Shown piece after piece: positions 8,768 to 15,480 of a stretch of DNA of 64,000 bases; the stretch's first letter is position 1, and every line of letters begins with the position of its first letter. The DNA is from Paenibacillus sp. YN15. GTDB taxonomy: Bacteria; Bacillota; Bacilli; Paenibacillales; NBRC-103111. The position numbers were made by a program, and so were the translations under genes. The DNA lies in assembly GCF_003285005.1 (NCBI RefSeq), contig NZ_QMFA01000020.1, forward strand, positions 1 to 64,000, given 5' to 3'. The notes under the pieces are model-generated. The model ran no database searches, was not told where the DNA came from, and saw nothing but the letters and a program-made list of their open reading frames with translations.

Positions 8768-9994
8768 TTAATCCTTGTACGGATCGAACTCATCCGCTCC
8801 GGCCATGCAAACTCCAATGGGCTTCAGCGTATGCAGCACGCCTATGGTTTCCGCATGGGCATCCAGCACCTGCCGCAGGCTCCGGTACACAAACGGACTC
8901 TCGTCCGTGCCTGCGCCCCGCAGCTCCACACCGAAGGACTGGACCGCCTCCATCATCTGCGCTCTGGTGATCTGCCCGCCGCTTCTCGCGCGGGTCTTCC
9001 AGTTCATCCTGCCGGCGGCCTGGGTCCGGCTCATAATCCGCCCGGCGCCGTGCACCGTGCTGTAGAAGGCCTCCTTGTTTTCGGCGCTGTCCTTCCCCTG
9101 CACAATGACCGAGATATCCCCCATGCTGCCGCCGATAAAACCCAGCTGCCCCGGCGCGGAGGGGGTTGCGCCCTTGCGCACCACAATTACCTCCCTGCCG
9201 TCATGCTGCTCCCGCCACGCATAGTTGTGATGGTTATGCACCGCAAAATCCGCTTCCGTCCCCAAAATCCGCAGCACCTGGTCCATGACGTAATCCCGTC
9301 CGGCATAGGCGTACCGTCCGGCCAGCCGCATGGCGCACTCGTACATCTCTCCCAGTTCGCTGTTCAGGTCAAACAGCACAGGCGGCTGCTCTAGCTTTTC
9401 CCCGGGGGCATTGTCCAGGAAGCCCCGGTCCGCCGCCAGATTCAGAAACCCGCTGGCCGTCCTGTGCCCGAAACCCCGGCTGCCGAAATGATTGGCCGCC
9501 CACAGGCGTCCGGTACCCTCTTCCTCAAACAGGTCCACAAAGTGGTTGCCGCTGCCAACCGTACCCAACTGGTCCCGGGCCAATGTTTTCAGCTTGTCAT
9601 GGACCTGCTTGCCTATGGAACTGTACACCGCCCAATCCGGGTCATCAAAAAGCGCATGATCCGCCTTCTCCTGGTTCACCCGCCCGATCCCAAAGGAAAT
9701 GGTCCGGGCAATCTCATCCATCACCTGCGCCAGCCGCGGCTTCATATCCGCAGCATAAAGCCGGGTGCGGACCGCCTTGTTGCCGCAGGCAATATCGTAG
9801 CCTACGCCGGAGGGGGAAATTTGGCCGTCATAGACCACCACCCCGCCGATAGGCTGGCTGTAGCCCTGGTGATGGTCCGCCATCAAGAGGGTTTGCACCA
9901 CCTGCCCGGTACCGGCGCAGGTCCGCGCCTGGGCCAGCGCGCCCGCGTCCGGGCTGCCCCAAATCCTTATGCCGTCAATCACTTGATAGGCCAT
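8768..9994 (-). CDS. rtcB: RtcB family RNA ligase
   Basis: This 408-residue protein is RtcB, which joins RNA 2',3'-cyclic phosphate (or 3'-phosphate) ends to 5'-OH ends using GTP and Mn2+. Family motifs are plain: ADHHQG at 39-44, GVGYDIACG with the metal-binding Cys at 70, GSGNHFVDL, the HHNYA histidine pair, GGSMGDIS and the HGAGR motif at about 317 that holds the His guanylated in catalysis. The start at 9994 follows AAAGGAG. It is downstream of a nucleotidyltransferase remnant on the same strand and shares an island with kptA, pnkp and hen1. No archease gene is visible. Confidence 0.95.
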   Translation of the reverse strand: MAYQVIDGIRIWGSPDAGALAQARTCAGTGQVVQTLLMADHHQGYSQPIGGVVVYDGQISPSGVGYDIACGNKAVRTRLYAADMKPRLAQVMDEIARTISFGIGRVNQEKADHALFDDPDWAVYSSIGKQVHDKLKTLARDQLGTVGSGNHFVDLFEEEGTGRLWAANHFGSRGFGHRTASGFLNLAADRGFLDNAPGEKLEQPPVLFDLNSELGEMYECAMRLAGRYAYAGRDYVMDQVLRILGTEADFAVHNHHNYAWREQHDGREVIVVRKGATPSAPGQLGFIGGSMGDISVIVQGKDSAENKEAFYSTVHGAGRIMSRTQAAGRMNWKTRARSGGQITRAQMMEAVQSFGVELRGAGTDESPFVYRSLRQVLDAHAETIGVLHTLKPIGVCMAGADEFDPYKD

Positions 9995-10043
9995 GGTATT
10001 GGCTCACTCCTTTAGGTGTATAAGTAGTCTCGAACTCAGCGAC

Positions 10044-10302
10044 TCAGCCCCACACCTCTGCCAGCGCCGAGCGGAAGAGTTCATCCAGCTGCCGGTCCTG
10101 CCTCTCTCCGGCTGTCCGCATACCTGGTGCAGCTTCCTCGTAATAGGCGATTCCGGCCTCCAAAAAGTCGTTGATAGCCGAGATTCTCGGCTCTATATCC
10201 AGCTCCTCGCCTGCCCGATTCGCAGGCATACAAGATCCGCACCTGCTCCTCCCCTTCGATTTTGGCCAATTCGGCTGTTACCCGTTCCTTCATGTCTGTC
10301 AT
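10044..10302 (-). pseudogene. Nucleotidyltransferase (YcgL/COG3541-like) remnant with internal deletion
   Basis: From ATG 10302, with AGGAGG upstream, about 30 residues read as the N-terminus of a DNA-polymerase-beta-type nucleotidyltransferase family (MTDMKERVTAEL, then VRILYACESG). The frame then breaks. A second frame ending at 10044 gives its C-terminus (RAGEELDIEPRISAINDFLE onward). Roughly 200 residues, including the active site, are missing. Both parental sequences should carry CGGGCAG at the junction near 10210, so a short-repeat deletion is likely. The family call is from memory of relatives. In its intact form the gene would have been first in an operon with rtcB. Confidence 0.65.
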
Positions 10303-10353
10303 CCCTGTTCCTCCTCTCTCTTCGCGTCTATCTTCCCTCATTCCAGTCCCGCC

Positions 10354-10377
10354 GAACATGGCGGAAGTATTACGAGC
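10354..10377. promoter_or_regulatory. Shared 24-bp control element, copy 1 (nucleotidyltransferase-rtcB / WYL divergent region)
   Basis: A 24-bp sequence with core GGCGGAAGTATTACGAGC recurs at 19401-19424 with one mismatch (position 10359, T versus G). It is 51 bp from the minus-strand start codon at 10302 and 72 bp from the WYL gene start. Its presence at both divergent promoters of the island suggests a regulator binding site, probably for a WYL protein. That binder is inference. Confidence 0.6.
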
Positions 10378-10393
10378 GGAAAAAACTTTGCCA

Positions 10394-10422
10394 TTTCCGT
10401 CCAACGGAACCCCTGCTACAAT
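10394..10422 (+). promoter_or_regulatory. Weak sigma-A-like promoter with inverted repeat before WYL gene 1
   Basis: TACAAT (10417-10422) lies 17 bp after TTTCCG (10394-10399). A perfect inverted repeat, TTCCGT-CCA-ACGGAA, occupies 10395-10409 over the -35 and spacer, where a repressor could sit. The -35 is poor, so the promoter may need an activator. Confidence 0.35.
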
Positions 10423-10449
10423 AAAACCAATAAGAAATGGAGGATTACC

Positions 10450-11718
10450 ATGGCCAAGGAGAGCTTCGATAAGGAAATCCAATTTCTGCGGCTGCTGGCG
10501 CTGACCAGCGGGGCTTTCAGCAGGCAGCAGTTTGCCGAGCGGCTGGGCATTTCGGTGCACACCTTCGACAAGACTCTGCGCCGCCTGAAGGATGTGGTCG
10601 GCTCCATGCAGCAGCAGAACTATTATGATTCCGCCGACCCGCTTTTGCTGTTTCTCTTCCGGGCCAAGTCGGTGAAGGAGTCGGAAAGCGAACGGCTGTC
10701 CCTGCTCTTGGGGACGATGCAGCAGGGCGAGGCCCTGACTGCCATGGAGCTGCTGGATACCTGCTGCGGCGCCATGCCTGCCCATCTTCCCCCGCCTGAC
10801 GAAAAAACCATCCGCTCGGATCTGAAATATCTGGAGGAGGTGGGCGTCATCCGCAAGGAGCCGGGCCCCCGCCCCTACCGCTACCGGATTCAGGACCAAC
10901 TGGTGCGGAGCCTCACCGATGACGAGCTGCGGGATTTATATGATTTTGTGGATGTGATGTCCAATACCCAGGTGCCGTCCGTACAGGGCTATCTCCTCCG
11001 CGACGGGCTGAAAAAGCAGCTTCAGCGGACCGCCGGCGGGGAACCGGCTGTGGAGGCTTTTTTATACAAGTACCATTACCACTCGCGGATTCTGGACGAA
11101 GCCCATCTGTTCACCCTGCTCCATGCCATCCGCCGCTGCCGCAAGGTGGAGTTCCTTTACTTTTCGCCCAAGTCTGAAAAGAGCTATGCCTCCAAAAACA
11201 CCAATCCCCTGTTTGAGCGGGATGCGGCGGGGAAAATGGTGCGGACGCTGCCCCTGCGGATTGTGTACGATCACCAATACGGCAGATGGTATCTGCTGGC
11301 CCATGGCAGGGAGGGTTTGCGGAAATACCGGATGGAGGGCATGACCCAGATCGAGGAGCATGAAGCCGTAGACGAAGCATGGTACGGGCAAAAGCAAACC
11401 GAGCTGGATGACAAGCTGCGGTACAGTTGGCTCATCGATACGGGTCCGGCGGTGCGGGTGCGGGCCCGGTTTTTCAGCCCGGAGGGCTCCGAGCCCAACT
11501 TCGTGAAGGAGCGGGTGCTGCTGCAGGGGCAGTGGGGAGAAATTGTACAGGAGGAGGAGCAATCCTTCATCTATGAAATCACGGTGAACGGCATTACCGA
11601 GATTAAGCCATGGCTGCGCAGCTTCGGCTCCAGCTGCGAGGTGCTGGAGCCCCGGCAGCTCCGCCAGGAAATGATCGCCGAATGGAAGGAGATCCGGGAC
11701 TACTATGAATCTGTTTGA
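10450..11718 (+). CDS. WYL-domain transcriptional regulator 1
   Basis: The start at 10450 follows GGAGG and gives 422 residues. The N-terminal 70 residues form a winged-helix-like region (FSRQQFAERLGISVHTFDKT). The C-terminal half is a WYL domain, with the motif visible in GRWYLLAHGREGLRKYRMEG. WYL domains are thought to bind ligands, including nucleic acid or nucleotides, and to control stress and defence genes. The gene is divergent from the rtcB operon and overlaps a second WYL gene by 14 bp. Position, the upstream element and known WYL links to RNA-repair loci suggest it controls the island. Confidence 0.85.
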   Translation: MAKESFDKEIQFLRLLALTSGAFSRQQFAERLGISVHTFDKTLRRLKDVVGSMQQQNYYDSADPLLLFLFRAKSVKESESERLSLLLGTMQQGEALTAMELLDTCCGAMPAHLPPPDEKTIRSDLKYLEEVGVIRKEPGPRPYRYRIQDQLVRSLTDDELRDLYDFVDVMSNTQVPSVQGYLLRDGLKKQLQRTAGGEPAVEAFLYKYHYHSRILDEAHLFTLLHAIRRCRKVEFLYFSPKSEKSYASKNTNPLFERDAAGKMVRTLPLRIVYDHQYGRWYLLAHGREGLRKYRMEGMTQIEEHEAVDEAWYGQKQTELDDKLRYSWLIDTGPAVRVRARFFSPEGSEPNFVKERVLLQGQWGEIVQEEEQSFIYEITVNGITEIKPWLRSFGSSCEVLEPRQLRQEMIAEWKEIRDYYESV

Positions 11719-12535
11719 GAAAATCTTCAATTACCAGATTATCTCCCGGCTGGAGGATTCCGGCGCGTTTATGGTTACGGCCCATGAACGGGCCTGGCTG
11801 AAGACGATGCTGGGGCATCCTGCCGCCAGAGAAGCCTTCACCCCGGAGACTCTGGAGAAGCTGCGCTCCATTCTGGAACCGGATGAGACGCTGGATACCC
11901 ACCGCTACCTGCTGGAAAAAGCGCGGAGTGTGGAGAAGCAGGTGTACCATCCCCTGCTGCGGACGGTGCGGCGGCTGATCCAGGGGAAAAGCGGCATCTG
12001 TCTTTCGTACAAGGTGAAGGACGGACGGGTGCATACCGGGCAGCATGGCTGCCCCTACAAGCTGGAATATTCCATGGTCAAGCGGGAATGGTATCTGCTC
12101 TGGTTCCACCTGCGGAGCCACTCCTTCATGAGCACCCGGCTGCAAAACATCCTCTCTCTGGAGGCGGAGCCTCTGCATCCCCAGACGGCGGGGGCCGTTG
12201 GCCGGAAAATCGGGAAGCTGCTGGACTTCCGCAGAAGCGAGGCTCTGATCGAGATCATCCCTATGTACAATGAGGAGCTGTCGCGGATTCTGTATGCTTT
12301 TTCCAGCTTCGAGAAGGATGTGCTGTATGACGGGGATACGGATACATACCGGGTGAAGGTGACGGTGATGGGGGACCAGGCGGAGTATCTGCTGTCCAAA
12401 ATCCGCTTCCTGGGCAAACGGGTCCGGGTGGTGGAGGGGAATTATCTCAAGCGGCGTATGCTGGAGGCCTCCGCCAAAGCTCTGGACCGCTACGGCGTGG
12501 GCGAGTCCGGGGAGGCGTTGTCCCCATCCTCGTAA
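11705..12535 (+). CDS. WYL-domain protein 2
   Basis: This 276-residue protein starts inside the end of the first WYL gene (14-bp overlap), so the two are translationally coupled and probably act together. The WYL motif is in KREWYLLWFHLRSHSFMSTR at about 121-140. The C-terminal part (about 170-265) resembles the WYL C-terminal extension. I see no clear N-terminal winged helix of the standard kind, so it may work as a partner of the first protein. Its 3' end overlaps the convergent GNAT gene by 46 bp. Confidence 0.8.
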   Translation: MNLFEKIFNYQIISRLEDSGAFMVTAHERAWLKTMLGHPAAREAFTPETLEKLRSILEPDETLDTHRYLLEKARSVEKQVYHPLLRTVRRLIQGKSGICLSYKVKDGRVHTGQHGCPYKLEYSMVKREWYLLWFHLRSHSFMSTRLQNILSLEAEPLHPQTAGAVGRKIGKLLDFRRSEALIEIIPMYNEELSRILYAFSSFEKDVLYDGDTDTYRVKVTVMGDQAEYLLSKIRFLGKRVRVVEGNYLKRRMLEASAKALDRYGVGESGEALSPSS

Positions 12536-12972
12536 CGCAGCCGCATTTTCAGAATGGGGAAAGGATTGCCTTGGTCATCCCGGGCGAGACGTTCAACTGC
12601 CTCGAAGCCCATATGCTCATAAAATCCTCTTGCCCCGGGATTCTGCTCATTCACATCCACATACCGGACGCCATAAGTGCGGATGGCCAGCTCCACCAGC
12701 CTTCTGCCGGTTCCCTGGCCTGCATAGTCCGGCGACAGGAACAGCATCTCGATTTTCCCGTCGGCCAGGCCCATAAACCCTGCGGGAACATCGCTGTCGC
12801 TGGCCACTATCAGCACAGGGATTTCCGCAAGGGCGGCTTTGACCAACGGCTCCAGCCTCTCGATATCCGCCAGGCCCAGAAAAGCATGGGTCGCCTCCAC
12901 TGAACGCCGCCACACTCCCGCCAGCGCTGCCATCAGCTCCGGCGGTCTTTCTTTGTATAGGGTCAGCTCCAT
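12490..12972 (-). CDS. GNAT family N-acetyltransferase
   Basis: The 160-residue protein has the GNAT acetyl-CoA-binding loop in LSPDYAGQGTGRRLVELAIR (about 88-107), followed by VNEQNPGARGFYEHMGFE, typical of GNAT motif B. It transfers an acetyl group from acetyl-CoA to an amine on an unknown substrate. The start follows GGAGG. It is the last gene of a minus-strand run (kptA, tatD remnant, methyltransferase, small ORF, this gene). Whether it takes part in RNA repair or is a passenger cannot be told. Confidence 0.85.
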   Translation of the reverse strand: MELTLYKERPPELMAALAGVWRRSVEATHAFLGLADIERLEPLVKAALAEIPVLIVASDSDVPAGFMGLADGKIEMLFLSPDYAGQGTGRRLVELAIRTYGVRYVDVNEQNPGARGFYEHMGFEAVERLARDDQGNPFPILKMRLRYEDGDNASPDSPTP

Positions 12973-12999
12973 ATTCTTCCTCCCGCTCTTATGCTGCCA

Positions 13000-13101
13000 T
13001 CAAGGTCCGGCCGTTTCCTTTGCCGCGGCGGTATCGGCTGTGCTGTCCAGCATGCCATATTGGGCGAACATATCCGCCGTATACCGGGTAATGTTCCGCA
13101 T
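13000..13101 (-). CDS. Small ORF of 33 residues between methyltransferase and GNAT genes
   Basis: An ATG at 13101 is preceded by GGAGGAGCAACAG, a strong ribosome binding site. It opens 33 codons (MRNITRYTADMFAQYGMLDS, ending KETAGP) and stops at 13000. It is 21 bp after the methyltransferase gene and 27 bp before the GNAT gene on the same strand. I do not recognise it. It could be a real small protein or the start of a truncated gene. Confidence 0.45.
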   Translation of the reverse strand: MRNITRYTADMFAQYGMLDSTADTAAAKETAGP

Positions 13102-13122
13102 CTGTTGCTCCTCCGGGTCAAG

Positions 13123-13854
13123 TTATTGCTTCCTGGCGGAAATGATCAGCATCATCGGCCGGCGAAGCTCGTTTTCCATCCCTTCCACGGTGCGGAGCAG
13201 CTCCTCGGAGGGAGTAGGCTCCACTACACCGGTGACGGCAAAGCCGCCTTGAAGGAGGCCATTCAGGTAAGTGGTCAGGGTACGGTGAACCTTCACCACC
13301 TGCTCCCCCAGAAACACGGTGCTGCGCTGCCCTTCGGAGAAATAGCGGTCCACCGGAAAGTGCATGATGCGGCCGTCCTCGTCATAATGCCAATCCTGAG
13401 CGCCGGATGCGGTAAACACCGGATGCTCCACCGTAAACACCAGCTCCCCTCCGGGAACCAGCCAGCGGGCCAGCTTCTCCACGATTGCCCCGAAGGATTC
13501 CACATAATGAAGGGCCAAGGAGCTGATGATCAGGTCAAAAGACCGGTCGGCGAAGGCGACCTCCTCAATGGACTCCTGGATGTAAGCGATGCGCGGGTCT
13601 GTTTGCTCCTTTGCCCGGCGGAGCATTTTTTCGGAGAGGTCTACCCCCGTTACGGAGACGGCCCCCTGCCCGATGGCGTATTGGCAATGCCAGCCGAAGC
13701 CGCAGCCCAGGTCCAGCACCCGTTTGCCATTCATGTCCGGCATCATCCGGCGGAGGCTTTCCCATTCCCCTGCCCCGGCAAGGCCGTGGACGGAACGGTT
13801 CATTTGGCTGTATTTTTCAAAAAAAGCCTGATCGTCATATTTGTTCTGCTTCAT
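13123..13854 (-). CDS. Class I SAM-dependent methyltransferase
   Basis: This 243-residue protein has a Rossmann methyltransferase core: motif I VLDLGCGFGWHCQYA at about 46-60, the acidic end of strand 2 in GVDLSEKML, and motif IV FDLIISSLALHYV. The arrangement is that of the UbiE/Methyltransf_11 small-molecule group, so a small-molecule substrate is as likely as RNA. The start follows AAGGAGC. It lies 32 bp after the tatD remnant in the kptA transcription unit. Confidence 0.85.
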   Translation of the reverse strand: MKQNKYDDQAFFEKYSQMNRSVHGLAGAGEWESLRRMMPDMNGKRVLDLGCGFGWHCQYAIGQGAVSVTGVDLSEKMLRRAKEQTDPRIAYIQESIEEVAFADRSFDLIISSLALHYVESFGAIVEKLARWLVPGGELVFTVEHPVFTASGAQDWHYDEDGRIMHFPVDRYFSEGQRSTVFLGEQVVKVHRTLTTYLNGLLQGGFAVTGVVEPTPSEELLRTVEGMENELRRPMMLIISARKQ

Positions 13855-13886
13855 GATGAATGCTCCTTATTGGCGAAATGGAGGGG

Positions 13887-14425
13887 CTACAGTTCAAAAA
13901 AGGCGGTGGCTGCGGCTGTTGTGGCCTGTGCCACCTCTTCAGCCGATTTGCCCAGACACTGGGCGACAGTGTGCAGAATATGGGGCAGGAAAGCGGGTTC
14001 GTTCCGCCCGTCGGCAGGCTTTTCCGGCAGGTCCCGGGGAGTCAGGAACGGAGCATCCGTCTCCAGCATCAGCCGGTCCAGGGGGATCAGCCGCACCAGC
14101 TCCCGCAGATGCTTGCCTCTCCGCTCACCTGGGGCAAGGCCGCCAGTTCCTTCAGTTGGGCAAGGATATCTTCGTTGCAATGTTTGGCGTCATGGGGATG
14201 GACGCCTGCCGTGGCGTACAGCTTGCCGGGATACCGTCCCGCATAACGGGCCGCCTCCCCGCTGCTCCGCAGGTTGGTTCCGGTGATGACAAGGGGAGTC
14301 ACCCGGTTGGACAACGCCCGCTCCACCACCTGCTCCCGGTCCTGCTGGAAGGAGCGGTGCATCAGATTGACGCCGATATCTACAATAGAATGAGGCAAGG
14401 GATGCCGCAAGTCCGGATTATTCAT
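13887..14425 (-). pseudogene. tatD: tatD (metal-dependent DNase) pseudogene with internal deletion and frameshift
   Basis: The N-terminal piece from ATG 14425 reads as TatD: IVDIGVNLMHRSF, LVITGTNLRSS and the metal-site motif GVHPHDAKH. Near 14090 the frame breaks and the true TatD C-terminus continues in another frame, with [19 protein letters not shown], the ETDAPFL motif and [11 protein letters not shown], to 13887. By comparison with the usual length of about 260 residues, some 100 residues of the barrel are missing. TatD is a 3'-5' exonuclease and metallo-hydrolase. The start codon overlaps the end of kptA by 8 bp, so the two were coupled. Confidence 0.85.
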
Positions 14426-14999
14426 GATTGGGATGCCTTCCTTCCGCGTGTTGGTCTATGGAGCAGCTCGCCGCCGGAACCCGGTCTGCCAACCAGACTT
14501 CATTGCCTGCATAGTAAAAGGTGGCGCCGGACTCCCGGGCATGGGCCGTATCCACCCGCAAGATAACCAGCTCTCCCCTGCGGCTTCCCGCCATTGTGGC
14601 GAAATGGGTACCCTCCGAAAGATGAACATACTGCCGGCCCATGGGGAGCAGCCCCTCCTTCAGAATGGACGGCAGCGCCTTTTGGTTGGTGCCGTGATAG
14701 AGGACAGCCGGCGGAATCTCCGGGGTGTAGGAGATATGGTCATGGCTATGCCCATATCTGGCCCGTATCCGCTCGCCTTTCCATTCAAACCGCTGCTTGT
14801 CCGAATTGCGCACCACCTGCCGGATATGCTCCAGTGTAACCCATGACCACCGGGAATGCGAAGTAATCGCCGCCAACAGGGAATCGGCCGGACATGATCC
14901 GTCCTCCGGGTCCAGAGTTAAGCCAAACTCCCCGGGGGTGTGCCGGAGCGCTTTGGTCATCCATTTGCTTAAAGTTTTTTCTTGTGTTGGCTTTAGCAT
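14418..14999 (-). CDS. kptA: RNA 2'-phosphotransferase KptA/Tpt1
   Basis: The 193-residue protein matches KptA/Tpt1 along its length: LSKWMTKALRHTP at about 10-22, KQRFEWKGERIRARYGHS with conserved Arg and His, VLYHGT and QYVHLSEGTHFA. In fungi Tpt1 removes the 2'-phosphate left by tRNA splicing, using NAD+ and forming ADP-ribose 1'',2''-cyclic phosphate. In bacteria its role is open, and some homologues ADP-ribosylate nucleic acid 5'-phosphate ends. It is the first gene of the minus-strand unit and is followed by tatD with an 8-bp overlap. In this island it probably acts on damaged or repaired RNA, which is inference from context. Confidence 0.93.
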   Translation of the reverse strand: MLKPTQEKTLSKWMTKALRHTPGEFGLTLDPEDGSCPADSLLAAITSHSRWSWVTLEHIRQVVRNSDKQRFEWKGERIRARYGHSHDHISYTPEIPPAVLYHGTNQKALPSILKEGLLPMGRQYVHLSEGTHFATMAGSRRGELVILRVDTAHARESGATFYYAGNEVWLADRVPAASCSIDQHAEGRHPNHE

Positions 15000-15034
15000 C
15001 TTCTTTTCACTTCCAGTTCTGTATTTCTCCCTTT

Positions 15035-15040
15035 ATTATA
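15035..15040 (-). promoter_or_regulatory. Candidate -10 element of the kptA unit
   Basis: TATAAT on the minus strand, 35 bp upstream of the kptA start. No convincing -35 is seen at 16-18 bp. The 24-bp element found at the other two island promoters is absent here. Confidence 0.4.
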
Positions 15041-15165
15041 CCCGGCTCTACCTGCTGGTGCCGGTAATCTTTGGGTAGACTGAAAGATTCCGCAGAGCAA
15101 GCTGGGGAGAGCGGATACCGTTTTGTACGTGCCAGAAGGACAAATCTTCTTGGAATGTCCGTTGG

Positions 15166-15302
15166 AAAGTGGACACGGAGGGATATTGGGAGCACTCGGG
15201 AGGTGTGTCTATATGTAGTGTTTGAGCAGCACACCACTTCCGTATATTGTGTTTCACGAAGGAAGTGGAGGGAGAAAGAGCTATTAAGCTCGTGTCCACT
15301 TT
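15166..15302. repeat. Nested inverted repeat in the kptA-pnkp intergenic region
   Basis: The perfect 12-bp inverted repeat AAAGTGGACACG (15166-15177) / CGTGTCCACTTT (15291-15302) encloses a second one, CCACTTCC / GGAAGTGG, giving a 137-bp nested palindrome. It could be a MITE or the ends of a lost insertion sequence. I find no clear target-site duplication. The rest of the 480-bp gap (15000-15480) holds only the kptA promoter and the pnkp-side hairpins. Confidence 0.5.
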
Positions 15303-15427
15303 ATGAAAGACAAATTTCGCAAAACGTCTACTATCACAGGACAAAACAACAAGGCAATCGCATTAGAATCACGCACAACCCGCTATTTCCGTATAAATCC
15401 GGGCACAGGGAGACACAGCCGCAAACA

Positions 15428-15473
15428 GTTGAAAGGCGTGCGCCCCTTGGGGTTGCACGCCTCCACTTTCAAC
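15428..15473 (-). terminator. Long hairpin after pnkp
   Basis: Arms GTTGAAA...TTTCAAC enclose GGCGTGC...GCACGCC and an inner CCCC/GGGG. It starts just past the pnkp stop and has only a weak T-rich tail on the minus strand. A second perfect palindrome, CCGCGGCT-CTAC-AGCCGCGG (15473-15492), abuts it and places the pnkp stop codon in its loop. Confidence 0.55.
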
Positions 15474-15480
15474 CGCGGCT

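Noticed and set aside
10303-10449. Sigma-54 promoter for the rtcB unit, as in enterobacterial rtcBA
   Set aside because: No GG-N10-GC pair with the right spacing near the start, and no RtcR-type activator. The regulators here are WYL proteins.
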